A stretch of DNA of 64,000 bases. Origin: Eutreptiella sp. 'Long Island Sound 2002'. Taxonomy: Eukaryota; Euglenozoa; Euglenophyceae; Eutreptiales; Eutreptiaceae. This document shows, piece after piece, positions 23,568-33,702 of this stretch. The translations under genes and the position numbers were made by a program. The notes below the pieces were generated by a model. That model searched no databases, was not told the DNA's origin, and saw nothing but the letters and a program-made list of their open reading frames with translations. Position 1 is the stretch's first letter. Every line of letters starts with the position of its first letter. Location: assembly GCA_964036045.1 (NCBI GenBank), contig OZ038383.1, positions 108,783,188 through 108,847,187 on the forward strand, written 5' to 3'.

Positions 23568-24479
23568 ACCGAGCTGGTGGAACCAGCCTTGGTTTTATAA
23601 CCCTTTTTAGTGTCTAGGGTGGACCTACCAGGTTTAGCAGCAGCAGCAAGCAAGCAGCAAGCAGCAAGCAAGCAAGCAAGCAGCACGCGCGAAATGGGGA
23701 AACATCGGAACTCCGTCGTGGTGCTTTGGATTTGGTTGAAATTTTGGTGCATGATACCTATGGGTGTGAAGTACAATCACACAAAGTTTGAGCAAGAAAC
23801 TCGACGGTGGCGGCCAGGAACGGGATTCGCAAGTGGCGGACCTCAGTTTCAAAAACTGCAGTTTAGGGCCAAAAACAGCCATTTTTGGGCCAAAAAATGC
23901 GATTCCGAGGGCACCTACTCCACCCGCAATCCCCCACTTTTTGTGGTTTCCACCCCTCAGAATTGCCCAAACGGACGCCTAGACCCCAATACCTAGGCCC
24001 ACTAGGCTGCGGCAAGCTGCAAGCTCAAGCCCAAACAGGTGGGTGCCCAAATGGGTTAACAGGGTCTAGTAGGGGCAAAAAGATGACTTTTCTCAAAAAT
24101 GATCCTAGACCATGTGCGACGCTAAAACAAGTGATTTTGGACCGATTTGAGCTTGTGGTGGCCCATTTTGGTCCTCCAAAAATCCCAAAATGCCTTGAAA
24201 ATGGGCTATTATGGGACCAAAAATGGGTCAAAAATGGGTCAAAAACGCATTTTTCCAAACATCATCCTAGACCATTTGGGGTGCACCAACGGGTGAAATG
24301 AGCCCATTTTGAGCCCATTTTGGGGCATTTTGGCCCCTCAGAAGTCCAAAAAGCCTTGAAAGTGGGCCTCGTGGTGATGGGGTTCACTTGCAAGACTTTG
24401 TCAAGAGCCATCAATGTGTGAATCATTCTTGATGTCGCTCACCAGTCATAGCTGATGTTCCCTCCCCCACCAGCTCGGT
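23568..24479 (+). repeat. Inner unit, copy B
   Basis: Starts ACCGAGCTGGTGG and ends CCACCAGCTCGGT, 912 bp. It lacks about 170 bp present in copies A and C (the segment with the Arg/Leu-rich open frame between the GCTT microsatellite and 'TGCGATTCCGAGGGC'). Its right end is followed by 'TTAGGGCTAGGGTCACGG' and 'TTAGGGTTAGG', then copy C. Confidence 0.8.
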
Positions 24480-24529
24480 CCCAATATTCAGTCTTGATTA
24501 GGGCTAGGGTCACGGTTAGGGTTAGGATC

Positions 24530-25605
24530 ACCGAGCTGGTGGAACCAGTCTTGGTTTTATAACCCTTTTTGGTGTCTAGGGTGGCAGCAAGCAGCAAGCA
24601 AGCAGCACACGCGAAATGGGAAAAAATCAGAACTCCGTCGTGGTGCTTTGGATTTGGTTGAAATTTTGGTGCATGATACCTATGGGCGTGAAGTACAATC
24701 ACACAAGGTTTGAGCAAGAAACTCGACGGTGGCGGGCGGGAACGGGATTCGCAAGTGGCGGACCTCAGTTTCAAAAACTGCAGTTTAGGGCCAAAAACAG
24801 CCATTTTTGGGCCAAAAAAGCCTTAGAACACATTCAAAACGGCCAAACGAAGGGAAACGGTGGGTACACTCCACGTGCGGCTTGACTTCCCCGTGTCAAC
24901 GAGCTCTTTGTGGCCCTCTAACTCCATGATATGTCCCGGAAACGGCCCAAAAAGGCCCCCAAAAGCTCCAAATGCCGAAAGCCACAAACCAAGAATAGGC
25001 CATATCTTTGGCTACATGGCTCAAAATGCGATTCCGAGGGCACCTACTCCACCCGCAACCACCCACTTTTTGTGGTTCCCACCCCTCAGAATTGCCCAAA
25101 CGGACGCCTAGACCCCAATACCTAGGCCCACTAGGCTGCGGCAAGCTGCAAGCTCAAGCCCAAACAGGTGGGTGCCCAAATGGGTCAATAGGGTCCAGTG
25201 GGGGCAAAAAGATGACTTTTCTCAAAAATGATCCTAGACCATGTGCGACGCTAAAACAAGTGATTTTGGACCGATTTGAGCTTGTGGTGGCCCATTTTGG
25301 TCCTCCAAAAATCCCAAAATGCCTTGAAAATGGGCTGTTTTGGGACCAAAAATGGGTCAAAAACGCATTTTTCCAAACCTCACCCTAGACCATTTGGGGT
25401 GCACCAACGGGTGAAATGAGCCCATTTTGAGCCCATTTTGGGGCATTTTGGCCCCTCAGAAGTCCAAAAAGCCTTGAAAGTGGGCTTCCAGGTGATGGGG
25501 TTCACTTGCAAGCTGATTTCACTTTGTCAAGAGCCATCAATGTGTGAATCATTCTTGATGTCCCTCACCAGTCATAGCCGATGTTCCCTCCCCCACCAGC
25601 TCGGT
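24530..25605 (+). repeat. Inner unit, copy C
   Basis: Starts ACCGAGCTGGTGG at 24530 and ends CCACCAGCTCGGT at 25605, 1076 bp. It is preceded by two TTAGGG-type hexamers and followed by 'GATTAGGTTTAGGG'. It is the near-identical inverse of copy A, giving a potential 1-kb stem with a 1.8-kb loop. Confidence 0.8.
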
Positions 25606-25924
25606 CCCAATATTCAGTCTTGATTAGGTTTAGGGCTATGGGTAGGGGTAGGTGTAGGACTAGGCTGAGGGTTGGGGTGGGCGTTAGGGTCAGGATCGGG
25701 TTTAAGGTTTCCTTTGGGCGCCTTTGGTGCCCATGGAGCCCATTGACTCCGATGGGTGGCACCTTTGGCAACTGGCTGTTGGCCGGAGACCCTTGGGGGG
25801 GGGGGGGGGGTTGGCATCCTAGGACCCGCGGAGTCGGCTCCCCCGTGGCACAACAACTTGGCAAATGCCAAGCCGGCATGGAAATAGGCTGCCTTAGTGG
25901 CTGCCTTGATGTCATCCTCAGAAA

Positions 25925-26111
25925 TCAGCTCCCATGCGTCCCTAATCCACATTGCCACCAAATGGTGAGGAGGGCTGGAAACCTTCTCCTTCTCACCCAA
26001 TGCTTCAACCACGGGGGCAACCCACTGCAAAAAGAAGTTCTCCAAATGTCGCCCTTCCATGCAAGAAATTTGAAGTACACAGCAATGCACCAACAACAGT
26101 ACCTCGTCCAA
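25925..26111 (-). pseudogene. Possible pogo/CENP-B-like transposase C-terminal fragment
   Basis: The minus-strand peptide 'MWIRDAWELISEDDIKAA' followed by 'FHAGLAF' resembles the block after the third catalytic Asp of pogo/Tigger-type DDE transposases (Trp, a few residues, Ala-Trp, Ile-Ser, Ile, then a short helix). The upstream catalytic domain is absent. It abuts the right end of the inverted-repeat element. The assignment rests on this one block. Confidence 0.4.
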
Positions 26112-26173
26112 CCAGCAAACACACAGGAGAACCTCAATATCCTACCTTCTAAGAAAATTTGGAAAATGGAAGG

Positions 26174-26237
26174 TAACAGTTCCCTCGCCCCCCCCCCCCC
26201 CCCCCGCTTACTAGACAAGGGCGCTTACTAGACAAGG
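26174..26237. repeat. TIR-like module with an 18-base C run
   Basis: 'AACAGTTCCCTCG', then 18 C (26188-26205), then 'GCTTACTAGACAAGGG' repeated twice (26206 and 26223). The same parts as the 20829-20928 module, with the poly-C expanded and the right end duplicated. Confidence 0.55.
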
Positions 26238-26239
26238 GA

Positions 26240-27805
26240 GGGGGGGGGATACAGAGAGACTTGCCAATGCGACTTGCACATTGGCACGTACACTGGGATT
26301 TGCATTGCAGCTTGCAGCGGGGACCTAGAATGCAATGGACAACGAGACATATAATGAGACGTACCATTGGTTGCCTGGCAGCATCTCACCCTTTTCCAAC
26401 ACCATGAGGGTGCATGAGGGCACCTGCGTACCCGGGCCTGCGCATAGATGTCTGGTGTTGATGGTGCATTTGCAATGTGTCCTCCACAGCAGGCACATGA
26501 CACGATAGGAGAAGAAAGGCAGGACACAACACAGTGACACAACCCTGGCCAGATCCGTGAGGTCATCACCTCAAAGGCTCGGTAGATCTGTCGACGACCT
26601 TTGAGATTGGACGCGGAGGCTGCACAGGCCACAGAAATGCGCTCTCATGTGGCGGACCCACAATCAGCAGGACTATGATCACCCCTACGATGGTGTAGCA
26701 ACGGCATCCACATTGTACAGGTCCCACATCATCCCCCCTGGGCCTGAGCTGCCGCATGTGCCTGTTACATGCAACAAAGCCTTCTGCAGAAATAACAATG
26801 CGCATTGCCAAGGCCGAGCAGGTGCAAACTTTGCGGAGATAGACCTCTCAGAAGAGCAAGGTAAAGAGCGGCTGAAAAGCCGAAACGACTATGGGCTGCA
26901 TGCAGGGGGTGGGGGGGGTGCAGTTGCCATAAGGGCTAAATAAGTGTGCCAGTCGGTACTTCAGGGATATACACTATTTTGAGTTTTCAGGAATAAGTTG
27001 TTTACATTGCTTGTTTCAAGCCACTGGGGACATGTATTTTTGGCAACTATGCACCCTCCCCGCCCGAACACACACACACACACACACACACCCTACTGTG
27101 TGCACTTTGGGATCTCCACGAATAAATGCCGACAGTCTAGCTTGCGCAATATAAAGGATTCTCATTGGGAATATGCATACAACACCACATTTGGAAACCC
27201 ATTTGCCCTGGTAGTTTAATACTTCGTCAAAACAAAATTGAACACGGGGTCCCGGTACTTCCAGTAGACCAAAAAATTTGCATTGTGTGCAAAGGCAGCC
27301 CCATCTGCCGATTGAAGGACCAATATTCCACAAAGTGGATCAGAGACGCTGGGCCCACACAACATGGAGGCAACAAAGTGCCAAACACAAAGCTTATCAG
27401 CAGATCGACCGGTCATCTATGAACAAAGGGGGCATATGTGGTGCTTCCCATGCCTTGCTAAAGTGGCGCTCTGTGTGTCCAAAAATCGTGAACTCTTAAT
27501 GAAACACAGCACAGATAGAGTCAATTTGCAAAGATGTTCAGCAATTTTCCACAACAAGGAATGAAAGAAGGACCCCACACTACATTCCACAATACAGAGC
27601 ATTCCTGCTCTGCTGTAATACTTCACGGTGGCATGCTCTGGCCATGGCCACACCTTTTAATTGTGAACATGCAGTCACAGTTTTGAACACATGTGGATTC
27701 TTTACGCTGAATGCCAACATCAGCTATACTTCGACACCCACAAAAGTGAGACAAGGGAATGCGGTGCACATAGTGCGCATGCGGTACAAAATTTTGTACC
27801 CTCAC
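26240..27805. other. No supported gene
   Basis: Short overlapping frames only. A CA microsatellite lies at 27069-27091. A plus-strand frame near 27640-27790 is not one I recognise. The sequence immediately precedes the integrase relic and could include decayed retroelement sequence, but I cannot show that. Confidence 0.4.
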
Positions 27806-27809
27806 CACC

Positions 27810-28030
27810 CCTTGTCCACCCCCCCCCCCCACAGGGACGACGGTTCCCCCCCCACCCTGGGGAGGGGGGGGGGGCATACACCACTCCCGACCAGCCAATT
27901 CTAGTAGAACCCAACTAAAATTGTTCTTCAGCGCCTGTGATTCCCTACTGATTTCTTTCTTGTTCTCGGGCCAAGTGATGGTTCCCCCACTGGGGGGGGG
28001 GGGATGGACAAAAGGGGGGGCTGGACAAGG
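27810..28030. repeat. Pair of CCTTGTCC / GACGGTTCCC modules with poly-G/C runs
   Basis: 27810-27850 reads CCTTGTCCA, 12 C, then GGACGACGGTTCCCC; 27973-28030 reads AAGTGATGGTTCCCCC, G runs, then CTGGACAAGG. The parts are those of the 20829 and 26174 modules with varied order, and the two halves face each other, again with inverted outer ends. Confidence 0.4.
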
Positions 28031-28317
28031 GGGGTAGTACCCCAAGTAGTGTCCATAACTACCCCAACACTAGTTTCGGCGCCTTTTGTGGAGGTTGTTG
28101 TTCCGCAATAGGGGTTTTTAAGCTTCTCATGCATTCACGACATGACATATTTGAATTGTCATCCATTTCCACCCGCTTTCACCCATTTGTACCGCTCCTT
28201 GGATGTGTTCTTGGTGTGTTTTCACTCCCCTCTGGCCCAAAAAGAGTTGATGACCCATATGTAGGCCATGGCTGACATGCTAGCAAGCAGAGTGATTTGC
28301 GAGATAGAGGGCTGATG

Positions 28318-28740
28318 CCCAGCCTACCTATCCCATACTGTGCGAATTCGCTCTGGTATGTTGATCTTATTCATGGCCTCCCTAAATTTGGAGGCTATGA
28401 CAGCTGCTGGCTGGTAACTTGTGGACTAATTCCCTTCACCCATGTCTTCCTTTGCAGCAAGAAAATCACACGTGAACAAACGGTCAAGATATTGGTCAAA
28501 CAATGGTTCGAACCACATGGTGCCCCCCCAAAAGGTGCACTTTCATGAAGATACACAGATCCAGAGTGATACTGGATGGTGTGTTGAATGCCCTAAACGT
28601 TCAGGTGTCCACAGGTGTGCCCACAAGTCTAACCCTCTATGGGGGGTTTCACCGCAATGCGCACACAGTGCAGAAACATTGCCACGGTGTTCCCGTTTTG
28701 AGGAGGAGGCACCGACAAATGGGACAACCAAGCCTTGAAA
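28318..28740 (+). pseudogene. LTR-retrotransposon integrase core remnant
   Basis: The plus-strand peptide 'SLWYVDLIHGLPKFGGYD' followed by 'FLCSKKITREQTVKIL' and 'WFEPHGAP' matches the start of a retroviral-type integrase core (rve) as found in Ty3/gypsy retrotransposons: first catalytic Asp in 'YVDLI', the conserved 'HG.P' turn. The second Asp region is recognisable as 'HEDTQIQSDTGW' but only after a frame shift near 28545, where the first frame meets a stop. The sequence after that splits between two frames. The third catalytic residue is not seen. No LTRs, protease or reverse transcriptase lie nearby in readable form. It is a broken fragment. Confidence 0.6.
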
Positions 28741-29452
28741 ATTACAAACCCATTTTGAACAGAATATCCCCCCTTCAGCGGTGCGGGGAGCCGCATGGTG
28801 GGATAGCGTTCCATGGTACCGTGCAAGGGACTGTAGCACAGGGGACTGCAGCCCGCACATGGTGCTGTGCTTCCCCATGACTCAGATCTGCCATTGCTGG
28901 TGCAGGGGCTACAGATGGGCTACACCCTGCATCCCCTCGTCCCCATCCCCCTCTTAGTTGTGTCATTTCACTTTGCACCCATGTCCATCCCTCCCCTGCC
29001 ATCACACCCTCATGCACTCTTGTTCCGGCAGGTGTCTGCCTGTGCCAATCCCCCAGGCCTGTCCCCAGCGCTTGTCTCATCTTTCTGCTCAGCTCCCTCT
29101 TAGAACAGTAGCCGTACGGCATGTGCTCTACAACAGCAGTCTTGGGCTGCCTCCTTTCCAGCTTTGCGCCTACAAACACCGTCACCACTGACCATTGCTG
29201 CTTCCAGCGCAGTTCCCAATGCTCTGCTGGTGCTCCAACAGCACTGCTCCGGCTGGCCCACCACCCATGTACCCCCTTCTCACAGCCACGCAATGACTGG
29301 CCCTGCCACAACCCTAGCCTTGTCCACAAAAAGCCACAGCAAAAGATCGTCAACAGCATGTATGTAGACAATGCCATAGATGTGCCACACATGGGTCCAA
29401 GAGTGCAGACCAATATCTATACCTACATCCATATCTACATATACACCACTAA

Positions 29453-29456
<4 letters not shown>
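28741..29456. other. No supported gene
   Basis: A 212-codon minus-strand frame (29413-28775) covers most of this stretch but has no domain I recognise, is Trp- and Gly-rich in the manner of a chance frame, and lacks support from splice sites. Left uncalled. Confidence 0.4.

Positions 29457-29547
<91 letters not shown>
29457..29547. repeat. (TG)n microsatellite
   Basis: About 45 TG dinucleotides with single-base interruptions. Its Cys-Val / His-Thr frames are artefacts. Confidence 0.95.
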
Positions 29548-29559
29548 CCAATTGTGGGA

Positions 29560-30620
29560 AAAACAATTTTAAAGAGGGAGGCCCACATGGGTCCAGGGCC
29601 CCCAGCGGTCGCCTGAGGCGCCAGCTTGCAAGTTGTGCAGTCCGGAAGGCCTGAGTCCCTGTCTCTGGAGCCTGCTTGGTTCACGGCAGGGGGCCTCGCC
29701 TGGGTCAGAACCTCTGGTGCGTGAGGGTTGTGTCACCTCCGTCCCTGCCCGTCCATGCAGAGTGGTGTCCGGCAGCCGCGTGCATGCCCTCTTGGCTGGG
29801 AGGGGGGGGGGGGGTGGATCCACCCTCCCTCGCTTGTGAGGCCCTCCCTAGCGGCTTCGGGCGGCTGTGTCCGCTGCTTTCTGTGCCGTTTCGCTGACGG
29901 TGTGCCCCCGGCCCCCAGGGTGCGCGTCGCTGCCAGGCGCACCCTGTTGCGCGGCCCTGGCGAGGTTGTGGGGTAGCCGGGGTGCCCAGCATGCCCCGTG
30001 GCACAGCAGTGCCGCACTCCTCCGCCGACGGCCGCACACGACGCACACTGTCTGTGTTGGTGTGCCGTGCAAATCTAGAGGCGTGGGTGCCGAGGGCGCT
30101 GTTCTGGGCGCCTTGCCACAGTGCACTTCGGTGGCGGGGTAAAGAGCGCCGCCCCACCACGCTGTGGCACATCCGCCTGGGTGCCGGCCATTTCCGCCAC
30201 CTGGTACTGCGGGCCCCTCCTGGCTCCCGGTGGCACCACCGGGCCCGCATAGAAGTCACTGGCATACACCCCTGCCGACCGCTTTGCGCCTCCTTTCCCT
30301 GGGCATCTCCCCCGCTGCGGCGGTTGTCGTCCTAACGTCACCGCCCGTGGTCCCTGGGCTCTCTTCCGCCTGTGCTGCTGTCACGCCACTCTAGATCGTT
30401 GCTTGCAGGCCCATCTTTCCGAGCTGTACTGCTGCAGACGCCGCAGATGGTGCCACACTTCCGTCGGCCTGGTGAAAATGGGCCTGCCTTTCACTCCTGC
30501 TGTAGTGCCAGCCCCCAACAGGGCCAGGGATCAGCACCTGTTGGTGATGCCCACGGGAAGGATAGACTCCCATCCTGCAGCTCTCCCTAGGGGGAATGTT
30601 TGCCCGGCGCGCGCCCGGTG
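29560..30620. other. GC-rich stretch, possibly exonic but unresolved
   Basis: Markedly more GC-rich than its flanks, with several open frames on both strands and a 13-base G run at 29802-29814. The minus-strand frame 30341-30075 ('FYAGPVVPPGARRG...') has a protein-like mix, but I recognise no domain and found no convincing splice pair. It may be part of an unrecognised gene. Confidence 0.3.
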
Positions 30621-31465
30621 CGCTACTTTTCTATTAACTATCTCGACTTCAACCACATATTTACCCTCTCATGGAGAAGCCTGCAAAGTAGACCACGTTG
30701 CACTGCACACCTTCCCTACAAAGCACATTGCATAATAAAGCAATAGCTGTGAATTCAACAACTCCAAATGTCATTTGTATTGTACTTAACAAACAGCATT
30801 GGTCCCACAAGTGTGGGTGTCAATACATTCAGTACAATAGTGCTCCTTACACTCATCACAAACTGCAACGGTGGAGCGCTTCTAGCAACACAACACACAC
30901 ACTTCTGCCTCATCCTCTGCCTCATCTTGCGTGCCGGCCGAGTTGCTTTGGTCAGTCCAAACATGAGGTGGGACATGCTCCCATGGTCCGTAGGGGGGGT
31001 AACGGACTTGCCTCCGGATGCAAAATTGTGCAAAATGCAACAAAATACGGACTAACTGGTGCAACTCATTGGGGCCGCGCAACAAAGCGTGGATTGCGAG
31101 TCCCTAACCCCAACTCAAGGGGCCACGCAACAAAGCGTGGATTCAGAGAATGTCCCGGTTTCTTCAATAGCACCGGAAGGTTGGGGCCCAAAAGAGGGCG
31201 GAAATGCTAAGTCACCCCTGCATTCTCGGGGGGCCCCAACAAAGGGGACAAAATCAGAAGTCAAAACCTACGCTAGGGGTCACAATGATGCCCCTAGTAT
31301 CTCAAAGTATGGGTCTCTAGTACAGCCAGACGCCCAAATAGCTGCACTGCGCTAAGTGCGCCCCCCCAGTGCACCCCCTAAAAGGCCACTGGTGGGGCAC
31401 GGGTCAAAAAAGATGCCCGGCGCGCTAACACCCCCCCCCCCCTAGCAGGCTTGCCGCCAGCCGGA
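30621..31465. other. No supported gene; duplicated small hairpin
   Basis: At 31074-31092 and 31122-31140 the sequence C(C/A)(G/A)CGCAACAAAGCGTGG occurs 48 bp apart; the second copy is a perfect 6-bp stem with a 6-base loop. A 12-base C run lies at 31431-31442. Nothing else is recognisable. Confidence 0.4.
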
Positions 31466-31903
31466 TCACCCGGCCTTTTTCCTACAAGGACATCTCCGCG
31501 CCCACGAACCGGGTCTGTGGGGTGGGAAGGAGAGGCCTCCCCGCATGTGATTCAAAGTCCAGGGCCAGCTCCATAAAGGATACTTGTTGATGTGCCTTTG
31601 GCAGGCTGTCATCGCTCGGCAGCCATTGGCCATTGTAGCTCTGTGAGCCAGCGCAGTACGGCCGGCAGTAAATCGGCCCCCCATTTCCAGTCCGTGGACA
31701 GTGGTCCCAGCTCCTGTAGCTCCATCAGATGCTGTTTGGGATGAGGAAGCTGCAGCTGGTGCTAGAGGTAGCAGTCTTGCAGCGCTTTGCATGGCTCCAC
31801 CGAAAATAGGAGGCAGGCCTCCTCCTCTTGCTGCATTCTGGCCCGTAGCACCGCCACAAACATGCCATGTAACTTGTGCACGAATTGCTCCAGTGGGTTG
31901 TTG

Positions 31904-32523
31904 TCATCGTCCGCCCATCATTGCCCTACCAGGGCCAGTTCCCCTCTTTGGCGACATGCCTCCTCCCAGTCCTCCCCCGGGCCCGGGACCCAGTACCGGG
32001 AGACCCTGTGCAGCTCTCTGCAACGTTTTTTCCACCCCGGCCCGCGCGCCATCCCACTGCCCATCACCACCGACTCCAGCAACAGTCAGTAAAGGCGGAG
32101 GCTTGGGGGCCATTCTGCCAGCTTGAGTGCTCTCGCCAGCAGCATGACATTCGGTAGGAATGAATCTCTGGTGGCCTTCCATGCCTCACACCACCACAGG
32201 AGGTGGTAGGGGCAGCGATCATCGTGGCTGAGTCCTCTGCGATGCGCCCTGTCGGCTGTCCATACGGCTCCTGCCAGCACCCCTCTGAGCAGCGACTTGT
32301 CCAGCTCCGTGGTGCACAGGGCTAGTTCGCTCAGGGCTAGTTCGCTCAGCGTCAGCTCCCTGCCCAAGCGGGCTCCCATACCGCCGAAGATGCGAGGCCT
32401 GCGTTTCTCTAACGCCTCCAAGCGGTGCTCCTTCAGCAACTCCAGAAACAGATGCTCCACTGTGTGTGTGCCAATTGTCAATTGCCCCGCAGCAAGGGGG
32501 GGGGGGGGGCATTTTCGTAACAC
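31904..32523 (-). pseudogene. Probable C-terminal remnant of a LINE-type retroelement
   Basis: The minus-strand peptide has 'LLRGVLAGAVWTADRAHRRG' followed by 'DRCPYHLLWWCEAWKATRD' and 'FLPNVMLLARALKLAEWPP'. This order (helix, Ala-Gly-x-x-Trp, Arg/His-rich turn, Cys, then His-x-x-Trp-x-Cys-x-x-Trp and Arg) is that of the zinc-knuckle region after RNase H in protist LINE polyproteins. It is not closely similar to the 46.7-51.4 kb LINE, so it would be a second family. No RT or endonuclease frame is visible next to it. An internal duplication 'LTLSELALSELAL' is present. A 14-base G run lies at the upstream end (32496-32509). Confidence 0.4.
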
Positions 32524-32531
32524 TCAGTGCC

Positions 32532-32536
<5 letters not shown>

Positions 32537-32568
<32 letters not shown>

Positions 32569-32583
32569 GTGTGTGTGTATGTG
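32537..32583. repeat. CT, CTTT and GT microsatellites
   Basis: Consecutive (CT)n, (CTTT)n and (GT)n runs within 50 bp. Confidence 0.9.
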
Positions 32584-32589
32584 TGTTTG

Positions 32590-33700
32590 TCTAGCTTTGG
32601 CTTGTGTTTCATGCCAGAGATATGGCTTCGGTCTTTGGCGTGCCGAGGGCCAAACTAACTGCATGAGACACTAGTGCTACGGCTGCAGCTGCGGCCGACG
32701 CAAAAGTGAGGGGAAAACACCCATCGGCCCACAAATTGCAGCCATATTGAACAGTTGCTATGGGCCAGGGTGTCTGATTGCAGGCACGTCCCAACAGAAA
32801 AAGCTTCGGATACAAAAGCTGCATCTGTGCACATGACTCCCGCATCCAAATGGGAGCGCACTGCTGGGTTGCCTGTGGTGCAGTGGCCGTGTGATTGGAA
32901 TAAAAGGGCAGTGAAGAACTGAATCCACAAGCAACTGGAAGAGGGGGCCTTCTCAATGCATGGGCCCGTACTGAAGCCCCGCCCCGATTGGGAGGGCAAA
33001 TCACAGGTGTGCCCTGCAATGAGGGGGACTGGACAGGGGCCGGAGTGTCCAGATTCGTGTGGAATTGTGTGCCCATTATGGAAGTTTGTGCACGCGTGCG
33101 CACTGTGTGCACGTGCAGTACATCTCACTAGATCCCACCCAAAACCATCATCAGTGAGCAGGACAATCTTGCCCTTAGGGCAAGGCACCCCCAGGCAGTT
33201 GGTGCAGGATATTTTCTTCTTCAACTCTTGAAAACACTGCTCCTCCCTGGTGGTCCATCCCCAGGGGCTATTCTTTTTATCCCGTCAGTCGGTGGCGCTG
33301 ACAAATCGGTGAAATTTTGTATTTGGGCCAAAGCTGGGGTCACATAGTTGCCAACACACAAAACTTTGCACTGTGGGCGCACTGCGTGAATGGCGTTCTC
33401 ATTATTTTGTGGAAGTTGCAGCACTGCACGCCAGTGCCCACAGCAGGGTGGGTGTGGGTAGCATGATACGCCGCTCTGGAAGAGTGCCGAAGCGTCTGAA
33501 TGTGTGATCCGGCGTTGGAACGGCTGGAGCATCAAGCTGATCCGTGAGCCTGGGGGGAGGCTGTTGTTGGGGGAAGTGGGTTTGCAGGGGTGTGGGGGCG
33601 GGGGGGCGGGGGGGCGGGGGTGCCACCTCTGTCTGATTGTTGTTGAGGACGAAGTGGTCACCAGCTTCAAAAATCCCAGGGATTGGGCCCCCGTACGTCA
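32590..33700. other. No supported gene; includes likely 3' UTR of the RLY-repeat gene
   Basis: Directly downstream of the stop at 33703 the minus strand stays open in another frame down to 33402 ('ELTYGGPIPGIFEAGDHF'), see findings. The rest has overlapping frames without domains. Confidence 0.4.
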
Positions 33701-33702
33701 GC

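Larger units (their letters stand above)
22903..25852 (+). mobile_element. Inverted-repeat element with two inner units (B and C)
   Basis: The left end (22903-22950: 'GGGGGAGCCGACTCC', 'ACGCCAATTACCCC') and the right end (25811-25852: 'TTGGCATCCTAGGACC', 'GCGGAGTCGGCTCCCC') are inverted copies. Its left arm (about 23300-23567) and right arm (25606-25800) match the arms of the 41.3-43.2 kb element, so both are members of one family. Relative to that copy, this one carries two inner units in tandem and an extra stretch of about 290 bp at 22985-23265. No transposase frame is visible, so it would depend on enzymes from elsewhere. Confidence 0.65.

Noticed and set aside
22200-25030. 'GAGCCATGTAGCCAAAG' blocks as a dinoflagellate spliced-leader relic
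   Set aside because: Similar only in the words GAGCCA and GTAGCC; orientation and order do not match the leader, and the block is an internal part of the inner-unit repeat.
22137-25111. Identical open frames in copies A, C and D as a conserved protein
   Set aside because: Conservation extends equally over all frames and non-coding parts of the repeat, and the frames have no domain; the DNA repeat explains them.
28775-29413. 212-codon minus-strand frame as a gene
   Set aside because: No recognisable domain, no start or splice context better than chance, and composition like neighbouring non-coding DNA.
29121-29654. Plus-strand Cys-Val repeat protein
   Set aside because: The repeat is the TG microsatellite in frame.
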